In this document: piece by piece, positions 30,177 to 40,850 of the stretch
How positions within the stretch are numbered: position 1 is the first letter of the stretch
Layout of the letters: the number at the start of each line of letters is the position of its first letter
NCBI GenBank assembly: GCA_015501585.1
Contig: JADNRY010000163.1
Location: forward strand, 62,001-126,000
Source: Rhodocollybia butyracea
Lineage: Eukaryota > Basidiomycota > Agaricomycetes > Agaricales > Omphalotaceae
Direction of reading: 5' to 3'
Length of the DNA: 64,000 bases
The notes under the pieces: model-generated
Told to the model about the DNA's origin: nothing
What the model saw: the letters and a program-made list of their open reading frames with translations, nothing else
Database searches by the model: none
Made by a program: the position numbers and the translations under genes

Positions 30177-32141
30177 CAAGGAAGGAAGCCCGCGCCCAGG
30201 ACTTCGTTTACCTCTCGAACCAGCGGAGTCAAGAGTCGCGTGCGATGCATTCGCGACTAAAGTAAAGGAACAGGAGGTCAGTTTGGTTGGCCTTGCCATC
30301 GGTTCCAACTTCTCTGTGCTGGACATCGGAACCTGCGACGCCGGATACAATGTTAATTGAAACTCCCGTTATTTTGCCTCATTCGTCACCATTGTTGCTG
30401 TTGCCATCCATGGTACCCCTCAACGCCAAAGTTTCGACGTTTGTCGCTTCTGTCCGAGTGTTCAAGCCTGAGAACCTTCTCATCACAAGAGATCCAGAGG
30501 CATTCAACGCCAGTGATAGAATGTCAGTCGTATCACCGAATATCCTCCTGAATCCGATCCTGCTTCGAACGTCTTCATCCAACGGTATGTCCTTTTAGCT
30601 TAATAAGTGCCTCGTCCGCAGCACCTAATACCTAAGATTGCATTTTCCAGGATGAAAAAGGCAACCATACATATTACATGCAGCGGACGCGCCCAGCGGT
30701 AGCCCATCGACCTGCCATCGCCGTCCCTGCAGTCCCAGTCTGGTCATCCCAATTCCCATCCGAATTTGAGTCTGCTGTTGATTCTTCTGCCGAATCCATT
30801 TGCGATGACCGAGTCCCCGTTCTTTACTCCAGTCGTCTTCATAAGTTACCAGATCAGGTTGTTTCTGAAAGACCTGCGCAACACGCACCGTCATTCCGCA
30901 AGAGCATGTAGAGACCATCGGCGCCACTTCCTGAAGATTACAGTACAGCGAAAAAGATGTATGTACGCTCAGTGAGGAACTGAATAACATAATTAGTTCT
31001 CATCCAAGTCTTTCTCGATGCTTTTCCGGCTTTACCTCATTTCCTGTGTCCTAGGTCTCCATGTTATCCGTGCTATCCCTTGTTATTCCCACTTCTCGCT
31101 TGTGTTGACTTGGCCTTCCTTTCGCTTGAGTGAACAATTTTTCTTCACTCTCGTGAATTCTGGCTTGCGAGACTATCGCTCGTAAACCTGTAAACGAAAC
31201 ATTGTTTGAGATGATTTATTGTAATCAATCTTTGAAAACCTGAAAACTTGCCTAAGGTTAACGTTCAACGTTGAAGAGGCCAGAAATGAAGACAAGACAA
31301 AGAAGAGAGAAAAGAGCGACAAAAGCAAGTTGAGAGATGGAGATGAGATAAAAAGGCAAACCGTGCGCGTGAGAACCGGCGCTAATTCGAAACTTTCTGA
31401 AGTTTTACGGCCACTGTCTTCGAATGGCGCGTTTTTTCACCCAAAAGGACTCTAACGCTGGGAGTCACTTATCTCTCTATCCATCCTCCCTGAAAATACA
31501 CGGTTTTCACGCCTGAAATAGCGGAAATAAACGGCCTACGTGTTGTGATACGATGGAAATATGGGAGCTACTCAGCTACGACGTTATTCATGTTAGCTTG
31601 TCAAAAAAATCCTGTCATATTCGACTACCTGCTCTGTGTAGCGTGCATCAAGGATTATCGAGGCTATCGTACTTCTGCAGTTGGCCCTTCTCGGGATCCT
31701 AGAGCTCCGCACCTGGTATGTCGCGATAGGTTTCATTAACATTGTTCAAAGGGAGTTGACAACTACTGGCTACCGGCTACCTTTAGGACTCGGGACTGCA
31801 GGCCTGTTTGCAGTTGTGGCCCAATCGTCTCTCCAGAGGTATTAAATGACCCGCCAATACCATATCCTTCTCGCCGCGTCCTAGGTGCACGAGGGACGAT
31901 ATCATCAGCTCAACACCAACAGCATCCTGTCAGCCGACTCTACTGACAATGTTAATGAACCTCATTGATCTCCACAAACCACTCTCTATCCACTTGTCGT
32001 GGAAAACTCCGAGCATTCAGAAACTACGCCTCTTTTGGGGACGGTCGTTATCACAATCTAGTATGACCAGCTTCGCGCCTTCATTCGCGTGGGCCTTTTT
32101 TCGGAATGTGATTCCGATGCATTGATGACGAGGATGCACAG

Positions 32142-33033
32142 ATGGAGAGTGGGCGGCATAGAGAGTTGTCGGATATTGAAGGTGGAGATGATGCTAGGCG
32201 CAATAGTCATTCTGCTGCTGCTCCTTGAGAGCATGAAGCTGGTCCAGTTTCAAGCCGCATAGTCACCGGAGACTAGGCCTCTGCTCTACGAACGCTTGGG
32301 CACGGTACTTCCGCCCTCTCTCTCGTAGTTTACTGGTGCTCGCTCACCCATCTGGTCCTGGCGAACTTTCCCTTTGCATTGGCAGCTTGGGTTTGCCTCT
32401 TTGTGTTGACGGTGGTACGTCGTTCTCATGTGTACCTACTCTTATCCGATGCTTGACTCAGTTGTATTCTTAGTCTAGACGGGAACAACACTTCCTATTG
32501 CGTTACCGCTTGCTATTCTGTGTTTCTTCAACTTGCTTGCTGCACATGCTTTCCCCCACGCCGAGGTACGCCCGCCGTAAATGGTTCACCGGGCTATTAC
32601 TAACCATACTACCTATAACTAGTTATTCCTACTAGCGACATTCCATAGTCCCCTCTATTATCCTCTCAATTTTCTTCACGCTACTGTATTGTCGCTGCGC
32701 CTGAACTCGAGTCGGGGCATGCCGTGATCGGCGAGGAAATCATGGAAACCTCGTTTTATAGAAACGCATACTCGATGGTAGGTGCTTCCCTTTCGCTTTC
32801 AACCGGATGTCATGCTAATCCATCTCGCATCGTAGTTCACCTACTCGACCTATTTCCAAGTACTCTTTTACTTCCTCGTCATCAAACCAGCCATTACCCT
32901 TTTCTTTAGTATCGTTTGCGTTCCGCTACTTGTTCTGATCGTTCCGGCTCCGATAGCTTTGAGGGTGTGTAGGAGGATAGGAAAGTGGCAGGCAGTAGTG
33001 GCGGTGGAGGGGCCGATTATTGGTGTAAGGTAA
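32142..33033 (+). pseudogene. Multi-span membrane protein, possibly sensor-domain-like, with two stops
   Basis: The frame starts MESGRHRELSDIEGGDD and has stops at 32226 and 32274 before a clear membrane segment LVLANFPFALAAWVCLFVLT. GT-AG introns at 32415-32478, about 32573-32651 and about 32779-32838 join TTLPIALPLAILCFFNLLAA, SGHAVIGEEIMETSFYRNAY and FQVLFYFLVIKPAITLFFSI. The end is AVVAVEGPIIGVR before TAA at 33031. At least four hydrophobic segments are present. The phrase around FYFLVIKPAITLFF recalls fungal proteins with a putative sensor domain, but this is a weak recognition. All exons keep phase, so the loss looks recent. Confidence 0.6.
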
Positions 33034-33767
33034 ATGCAAATTGGGCGGAGGAACTTTTGCGTAAAAGCATGGAAGAAATCCACCGCAACTGAACTGTCCG
33101 ATTTTGACTTTGGATTACATATACATACCTACCGATCCTTTTTTTGTGATACTGCGTATGATACTATGGTATGCTCATGCTCATTTTACTCTCTCCTTCC
33201 GAAAGCGATATCACGGATCCTTACTTGTTTGAGCTCGCGAAACAATGAGTTGTTTTTGGGTATACTGGCAAACGGCCAAGTCTGGAGGTTTTTTCGTCGG
33301 CGCAAGGCACAGCGTACTACCGATTGTGGTTGAACCACGTTTGCTGTGGAATAACGATCTGGGTCTGGATTGGAGATAGGCATATAGCGGTCAGTACCCG
33401 TGGTGGAATTGAGGTTAGCAGAAGTAAGGAGGTATAGCCTAGGAGGGCAAGTACTGGTATCAAGACTCTCAGTTGAATGATTAGAAGTAGGTGACCAAGG
33501 TGTTTGTTTATTCTTAAGCTTAATACGTGTATTTACCTGGGGCATTGAACACTCAGGTATTTGTTTCGTGTACATGTCGCTTTGAACAAGCCTACGTAGT
33601 CACTGGGACATTGAACACTCAAGTATTCATTCTTTCCTCGATGTATGTACATACGTGTCGCTGCGGACATTTTAATACGTACACTAAGCACTCCTAGCGT
33701 TGTTTTGATACGACCCCCCAGAGCAAAAATTGAAAATCGGCTTCATCAAACTGATGATTGCCCTCAC
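33034..33767. other. No gene seen
   Basis: Only short open frames occur between the membrane-protein remnant and the first F-box gene. GGGACATTGAACACTCAAGTATT-like sequence appears twice (about 33540-33560 and 33606-33628, imperfect), a local duplication. Confidence 0.5.
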
Positions 33768-35274
33768 CTACTCTTCGAAAGAACGGTCCTGCTTTCGAAG
33801 GAAAATAAACGCGTTCAGAATTCTTTGTACCATCCTCCAACCGTCGCCAGCGCCTCGAGCGTAGGTAATGTTCGGAAAAATCTGATACAAACTCAGCGCA
33901 ACAGCGGGGGCATTCATTACATCAGTCTCCCCTTCGGTCCCAAAAACGCGTAAGCGATGCGGCGAAAGAGTAGGAGCAATGATGGTCGAGGGAGAAATTG
34001 TCCTAGCTTTAATCGGATAGTGTAGACTCTCCAAATCTGGACAGTGTCTAGCGAAATGCACCAGAGATTCAAGAGACGATTGGGCACCAGCCGACTCGTA
34101 CAGATCTAGCTCTTTGAGACGAGGCCACGCACAAGCAATTCTAGCCGTTTTCTGGTCTGATAAGGGTAGTGGAATGTTATAACTGAGGTGTTCAAGCCTT
34201 TTCAGCTCGAGCAGTGGCTCGAATATTGACCAAAGCTGTTGCTCATCAAGACCCGTTGGTAAAGATAATAATGCCTCGCCATTGATATCTAAACTCCGAA
34301 GTAAAGGAAAGGATGAGAGGAGATGAGTAATGGCCGCAATATCGGCTAGAGGTGACTGGTCCGCAGTAGATTTCCAATGAAGGAATAGATCACGTAGAGT
34401 TTTAGGTCTGGCAACCGCTAAAAATATGCGTGTGTCGAAAGTTGAGCCTGAGAGCCAAAGCTTCGTCAATGATGGGAATCCATTCTCAACACCCGCATAG
34501 ACTCCGGCAGGTAATGTCAAATAGAGACTGGTCAATCTCGGTAACAAGGCTATGGCTTGAATGGAATCCATCTCCAAGTGAGACAAGGAAAGCACCGAAA
34601 GTGTTTCCAGATTACGGAGACAGCTTAGTGAAACTGACAACCCATAATAGGTATAATTCTGGAGAACCAGAGACTTCAGTCCTGGACACTTCAAAACAAG
34701 AAGGGCCAGGGAAGGTCCCAAGTCAGAGCCCAAATCGGGTTCTGGTGACCGCGGTGGCATATCACAAGGCCACGAGACCCCCTGCAAGCTGGTAGCCAAG
34801 AAGGGCATGAACAAGTTCAACTTGCATAGCCGATAGGTGAGCTGAATGATTCTAAGCTTTGGGAAGATGGGTTTTTCTTGGTTAAGGTACGCGTACACGG
34901 AGTCATGTACACTCCGTTCCACGAAGCGTCCCGACGGTTCCCGAGGATCGAATTCGCGCACACGGGAAGTATAGAAATGTAGACGATCCCAAGACGATGG
35001 AGCAATTGGCCGCAGAAACATCTACTTATCTTGATCAGTGAACATTGCATTGATAGGATGTTTGTTCTACACGCACCTTCTGCCCGTTTACTAGAGTGGT
35101 TTCCGGGAGAACCGACATCAACGGCTTCATACCACGAATCCTCTTCCACAGAACATCCAAAACAGGTTCAAGAAAAATCTTCGAAGTAAGCCCCAGAGAC
35201 ATAAGATCTTTTCGCGGTGAGAGTCCATAATCCATTTCTGCGCATATGATCCTAATAACATCATCGTTGAGCAT
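33768..35274 (-). CDS. F-box/LRR-like protein, copy 1 (intact, 483 aa)
   Basis: Exon 1 (35274-35077) starts MLNDDVIRIICAEMDYG and has the F-box-like block KDLMSLGLTSKIFLEPVLDV followed by LWKRI, ending LVNGQK at a GTGCGT donor. A 55-nt intron leads to exon 2 (35021-33768), starting MFLRPIAPSSWDRLHFYTSR. The rest is a chain of leucine-rich segments (LKSLVLQNYTY, LRNLETLSVLSLSHLEM, LPRLTSLYLTL, LRSLDINGEALL) and ends FLRKQDRSFEE. F-box proteins of this kind usually link substrates to an SCF ubiquitin ligase; the substrate is unknown. The start was set at the ATG shared with five paralogs in this window. Confidence 0.85.
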
Positions 35275-35783
35275 AATTGCAACACAGATGAGAAGCAGTG
35301 GAGTGCAAGGGGACAATTAGTTTTGCACAATGGGGAAGGTCAAGTTCAAACTTCAGGACTCAGTATACCACGGGCACATGATCACTATGATCACTACGCG
35401 CAGACGGCCCGACATCCGTAGCTAAGTTTGCGAAGAGAGTGCAACCGTCTACGGATTTAGATGCGAACGAGTACTCTCTTACCAGCAGTACATAAAAGCG
35501 GCAGAAGAAAATGGGCATGCTAATAAACTGAGTCTAGAAGTTCGCACTGATTTTCGTCGACGCAATTGAAGACACAGCGCATCTTTCGGATAGTCGGAAG
35601 TACTTGAAGGCAGCTAGCTACTAGTACTACCGGTCCATTAGACTCCATTACCCTTCTCTTCACTCGGTCGTCTGCGTGGGTGCATTCCACTACTTGTTGT
35701 TGTCGTCCCCGCTCGATGGTGTTGAATAGAGAGGTGATGGCTATACATCGAAAAAGAAAAATACAAGTCAAGTTCGCCTTCAT

Positions 35784-37329
35784 CTACTCCTTGTGATAAC
35801 GGTTTTGCTCTCGAAGGAAGATGAATGAATCCAGAATTTTTTGCACCAGCCTCCAACCAACCCCACGGCCTCGAGCTTGCGCAAGGTTCGGAAAAATCTG
35901 ATACAAACCTAGGGCAATATCTGGAGCATTCTTCACGTTTGTCTGCCCTTGGGCCTGGAAGGTGTGTAAGGGATGCGGAGAGAGAGTAGGAGGAATCACT
36001 ATGGTCGAGGGAGTTGTTTGAAGTTGGATTGGATAGCTAAGAATCTCCAAATCTGGGCAATGCCTAGCGAAATGCGCCAGGGATCAAGAGATGATAAACC
36101 ATCAGCTGAGAACAGATATAAATCTTTGAGATGAGGCCATGCAGAAGCGATTTTAGCGGTTTTCTGGTCTGATACGGGCAGTGGAATGTTATAATAGAGG
36201 TTTTCAAGTCTTTGAAGCTCCAAAAGCGGTTCAAATATTGACCAAATCTCGTGCTCATCGAGATCCGTTGGTAAAGATACTAATCCCTCCCTGTCAATCT
36301 CTAAATTCCGAAGGAAAGGAAAGGATGGGAGACATTGAGTAATGGCTGCAATATCGACCAGTAGAGGAGACTGGTCCTCTCCAGCTTTGAATCCCCAATC
36401 GATAATAAGATCCTGTAGTGCTTTAGGCTCGCAACGCCAAAAATTTGCGTGTATCGAAAGTTGATCCCCGAAGCTCGAGTTTTGTCAACGATCGGAATCC
36501 ACCCTCCACACCCGTATAATCAAGGAGAGTTCCGGTAGGTAACGTCAGATAGAGATTGATTAACTTTGGTAACGAGGCAATAGCCTGAATGAAACCCATC
36601 TCCAGGTGAGGCAGATGATTTGCCGAGAGGAGTTCCAAAGTACAGAGGCGGCTGAGCGAAAGTGATAGTCCAGAATAACTATACTGGCCGAGTGTCAGAC
36701 ACTCTAGTTTCGGATTCTTTGAAACAAGAAGGGCGAGGGACGGCCCCAAGTCAATTTCAGAGCTCGACATGTTATCTTCTGGTGACCACGCGGCCTTGGG
36801 CAAATCAAAACCCCACGAAACCACTTGCAGACTGGTAGCCAAGAAAGGCGTGAATGAATTCGAGCAGCATAGCTGGTGGGTGAGATGAAGCTTTCTAAGC
36901 TTTGGGAAGATGAGTTTTCCTTGGCCAAGGTACGCGTACACGGAGTCGTGTATACTCGGCTCCTCTCCCTCCCATGGACCATTGAATTCGCGGACACGTG
37001 AAGTGTAGAAATGGAGACGGTCCCAAGATGAAGGAGCGATCGGACCAAGAAACATCTAGCATCGAAGTTGTCAGCGAACATTGAGCTAATATGTAGTATG
37101 TTTGATCTGTACCCGCCTTCTTCCCATTGACCAGAGCAGTTTCTGGGAGAACCGACAACAGCGGCTCTATGCTGCTTATCCTCTTCCAGATCATATCCAG
37201 AGCAGGTCCGAGAGATTTCTTCGAGGCAAGTCCCAGAGACAGAAGATCTTTTGAGACTGAGTGGTCAAGATCTATTTCTCTATCGGAGATTTGGGCACAT
37301 ATAACCGTTATAACGTCGTAGTTGAGCAT
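35784..37329 (-). pseudogene. F-box/LRR-like protein, copy 2 (two frameshifts, altered donor)
   Basis: Exon 1 starts MLNYDVITVICAQISDRE and ends LVNGKK. The first intron's donor is GCGGGT where the paralogs have GTGCGT or GTATGT, so splicing would need a GC donor. Exon 2 runs from MFLGPIAPSSWD (37055) but loses one base near 36428 (after KFLAL) and another near 36080 (around SSLDPW), compared with paralogs. Between and after these sites the expected blocks continue in other frames: DEHEIWSIFEPLLELQRL and ALGLYQIFPNLAQARG, ending REQNRYHKE at 35784. It is therefore a pseudogene of the same family. Confidence 0.85.
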
Positions 37330-38180
37330 GACTGCAGCGTAGTAGAGCGTAAGTCTCCAGGCTTATCTTCATGCAGATAAGCCTGGCTCAGAGATCCGTC
37401 AAGTCTTGTCTTAATTTAAGATAAGTTGAAAATATGCCGTAACGTTGGTATTCCGGCCGTATTCGGCAAGCTGCTCCGAGATCAATTTTGGTTTAATTGA
37501 TTGACGAGATTTCACTCACTAAATGAGTCCCATTCCACTACTGTTCCAACGATTCTACCGAGAACGGCGGCAAAACACCCAGTCACAGGTCTAGTTGGCC
37601 TCAGAACGTTCTATTTCCAAAAGCTGCGGTATTCAACTCAGAATTACCATTAATGTCAAGCGCTAGTAAGTTCTCACAGGTCAAAGCGACTTTTATCAAA
37701 TCGGATTGAGCTGACAATTCCAAACGAGTATTATGTTTTGTTATTAAGCTCACTAGGCCTCTAAAACCCTCGAGCCTCGCCGATAGGAGGCAAAGCACAC
37801 TACGACGGTTATATACACAGATAACAGAACGCGCGCATGGAACTGTCAGCCTATAGAACAACGTAGTATAACCAGCGGTTAAAAATTATTATAAGCGGGT
37901 TATCGGCATCATGGTGTGTGGCCAGGAGAGCAGTCTAATTGAGTGGAAGTGGGATAGGTACAAACGTTGAGAAGGCTTTCAGTCAAGTTCAGGCGATGAG
38001 GCTCCTGCCCTCCCGTTGGTTCAAACGACATCCATCCGATATCACACCGAAGAAACAAACGTGTTGCAGATTTAGATTTCTCATACTTTTCAAAACTCTG
38101 TACACAGCTGAGGCTCTGGCAGGCTGAGCCTAAGGGGGCTGGTGGGACCCACAGTACATAGTGCGCTGTGCACACAATTC
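37330..38180. other. Intergenic stretch with a small hairpin, no gene seen
   Basis: A hairpin CAGGCTTATCT / AGATAAGCCTG with a 6-base loop lies at 37358-37385, just upstream of F-box copy 2. A minus-strand frame at 37601-37861 contains LVSLITKHNTRLELSAQSDL but no supporting features. The region leads into duplicated segment B. Confidence 0.5.
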
Positions 38181-38184
38181 ACAA

Positions 38185-40850
38185 CTTGACATATGAAAAC
38201 GGACACTAAAAGCAGACAAAAACAGATATTATTTGGTAGTACACATATTAGTATGAGAATGATGCTGGTAAACCGCATCGCCTTCCAGGTTTCAGAAACT
38301 AGAGAAACTGATGATAAGCGGAGTAGGAGTAGGAATAGTAACCATTGAACGACAGTCCGTGGGTCGAAAAATCTTTCAAACGCTAGATTGGAACGTAGAT
38401 GAACACGATGGTGCCCAAAGTAGAAAATAAATGAATACAACACGTTGTATTCGCATTGCAGGCATATCGTGTAGCATGAGTCTTTTTTCGGAGAACGAAC
38501 AAGAAATTAATGAATGTATTGAATATCAGGTGTCGAGTCATAGAGAACTAGATCTATCAGAGACGGGCATGGGCAATAATGTGGTACTCATGGACTCGTG
38601 GCTACGCCGTGTTGGGACGCGTCATCCAAACACCCACAAAACCACAATATTAACAAACAACATCCTACCATCAGGTCCAAGTGTCAGTATCATTGCCACG
38701 AGTATAAAGGAAAGAAAGTGGCGTACTTGACTACATACCTCGCTTCTGAGTCTTCGCCTCTTCCCTAACCAACAGGCTTCACGCTACGCGTCTCATCACC
38801 ACGCGTATTACTTACATCTTTAGACTGTTACCCTGCCTACAACAACAATGGTCTCCAACGCTTTTCCTTCTGACTTTGCGAGTTATGTCGAATCTTTGTC
38901 GTTCCCAACCGCAACGACGTCCTCACATGTCCCGTCTGACTCTGTGAACGCCAGCTACGCATTGAATGTACGTGATCACTTTGCTTGCGTTGTTGGGAAA
39001 ACGATGCTAACTGGTATACCGGCGCGTTTGTAGATTGCGGGGCCGGGGGTGTTAGTGCGGCATCAATACTATGAACATCGGGACTCACCCTCGTTGAGTC
39101 CACCGAGCCCACCGAAAAGAACAACAATACAAGCCGACGGTATCAGGGAAGGGATCCCGCGCCCTGGACTTCGTTTAACGATTAAACCAGCGGCGTCTGA
39201 GTCTTCGAATTTGCTTTCGCCGCTAGAGTCAGACTGGTTGGCCTTACCATCAGTTCCTGCTTCTCCATGCTGGACATCGGAGCCTACGACGCCCGACGCG
39301 ATGTTAAAGGAAACTCCTGTTTCACCATCGTTGTTGCTGTCGCCATTCATGCCACCGTCTCGACGCCAAACTCCGCCGCCAAAGTTCCAACCTTTGTCAC
39401 CTCTGCCCGGGTATTCAAGTCTGAGAACCTTCTCGTCGCCAGAGATCCAAATGCATTCCACGGCCGTGATAGCATGCCAGCCGTCTATCACCGAGTATCC
39501 TCCTGAATCCGAATCCCGCTTCATCCGTCCTCATCCAACGGTATGTCCTTTTAGCCTATTATGTGCCTCTCATCCACAGCATCTAATACCTAAGATTGTA
39601 TTTTCCAGGATGAAAACCACAACCACAGGTATTACATGCAGCGGACGCGATTTACCCAGCAGCAGACCATCGACCTGCCATCGCTGTCCCTGCAGACCCA
39701 GTCCGGTCATTCCAAATCCGCGTCCGAATTCGAGTCTGTTGTTGATTCTTCTGCCGCCGTTCGACACAACTTCACGACCGAATTCATTCGCGATGACGGA
39801 CTCCCCATTGTTCATTCCAGTCGTCTTCGTAAGTTATCAGATCCCATTGGTTCTGGAAGACCGACACAACACGCACCGTCGTTCCGCACGAGCACGAAGA
39901 GACCATCGATGTCCTTTCCAGAAGATTACAGTCCAGCGAAGAAGGCGTGTGTACGCTCTGTGAGAAACTGAAAAATACGATTAGTCCTTATCCACGTCTT
40001 TCTCAATGCTTTTCTAACTTTACCTCGTTTCTGTGTCCATGTCCTATCCTATTCTCCATGTTCTCCATGCTAGCCCTTGTTATTTCCGTCCATCGCTTTG
40101 TGTCAATTTGCTTTTGCTTTCGCTCCTAAACCTATAAATATTGTTCGAGATTATTTATCGTAATTGATCTTTGAAAACCTGAAAACTTGCCTAAGATTCC
40201 TAGCTTCAACGTTCACGGCCAGAGCGACGGAGTTGAAGAGGCCAGAGAAGACCAAGAAGAGAGAAAAGAGCGACAAAAACAAGCTGCGAGATGGATGAGA
40301 TGAGATAAAAAGGCAAACCGTGAGAACTGGCGCTAATTCGAAACTTCCCGATTTGGGTTACAAAGTTTTATGGCCATTGCCTTCGAATGGCGCGTTTTAT
40401 GCACCGAAAGTACTTCATCTGGGTCAACGTTAGGAGGTGCCTACAACCTCGTTGTCCTACCCCTTGGAAACACACGGTCTTCACGCCCGATTTAGCGGAA
40501 ATAAATGGCCCACCCGTCCACGTTTGAGAATGGCTAGTCTTGGGATGTGTAATATATATAAGAACGCGACTCACCCATTGTGACTTGAGCTTGAGCTTGA
40601 GCGCTTGAGCTCGTATCGTTGAAAGAAATACATTGAATATCCTGCAGTGTATACACGTTAGCTCGTCAAGAATTTCCTGTTATATTCAACTACTTGCTCT
40701 GCGTACGTAGCGTGCATCAAGAATAGCTGTACTAGTTCGTCCTTTTTGGCCTCTTGGAGCTCCACACCCAGTATGTCGCGATAGATTCCAAAGAGGTTCC
40801 GAGTTCACGATTACCGGTACCTTTAGGGCCCGAGATTGCTAGTTGGTTTG
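38185..40850. repeat. Duplicated segment, copy B
   Basis: It is the counterpart of 28120-31800, without the transposon and tRNA-like insertion. It carries the intact version of the unknown gene, and downstream the shared stretch CTGAAAACTTGCCTAAG (31240; 40179). Beyond about 40850 the two copies no longer align. Both copies are in direct orientation. Confidence 0.85.
38848..39971 (+). CDS. Unknown three-exon gene (329 aa), intact copy B
   Basis: Exons are 38848-38967, 39034-39540 and 39609-39971, with GT-AG introns of 66 and 68 nt and phase 0 at both. The protein starts MVSNAFPSDFASYVESLSFP. Exon 2 is rich in serine and proline (HQYYEHRDSPSLSPPSPP, SPSLLLSPFMPPSRRQTPPP). Exon 3 holds HRYYMQRTRFTQQQTIDLPS and ends AKKACVRSVRN. 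It looks mainly disordered, with serine-proline sites that could be phosphorylated. No domain is recognised. The intron borders are conserved in the decayed copy A, which supports this model. The longer single frame at 39049-39963 is a read-through of intron 2. Confidence 0.8.

Larger units (their letters stand above)
28546..30983 (+). pseudogene. Copy A of the unknown three-exon gene, decayed
   Basis: By alignment with the intact copy at 38848-39971, exon 1 (ending near 28611 at GTACGTGG) has lost its start codon and most of its length. Intron 1 contains a 1.3-kb transposon. Exon 2 begins near 30020 (FGRHQYYKHPDSPTLSPPGP) and is out of frame by about 30360. Exon 3 (from about 30652) reads YYMQRTRPAVAHRP and later SRLHKLPDQV, then has a premature TAG after SFRKSM while PEDYSTAKK and VRSVRN still follow in the same frame to TGA at 30981-30983. 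The introns keep their borders. Confidence 0.8.
28120..31800. repeat. Duplicated segment, copy A
   Basis: The segment matches 38185-40850 along its whole length, apart from an inserted transposon in A. Shared stretches include ATCTATCAGAGACGGGCATG (28424; 38550), the exon around GCGGCATCAATACTATAAAC, and the far end GTATGTCGCGATAG (31716; 40771). Copy A is the more decayed one. On its minus strand at 27985-28446 is a 153-codon hydrophobic open frame whose phrase LVSTTWKAM recurs as LVSETWKAM in copy B; it may be a remnant of a membrane protein gene. Confidence 0.85.

Noticed and set aside
39049..39963. A single 304-codon frame as the whole gene
   Set aside because: Its second half is a read-through of a clear intron (39541-39608); the spliced model uses another frame that is conserved in copy A.
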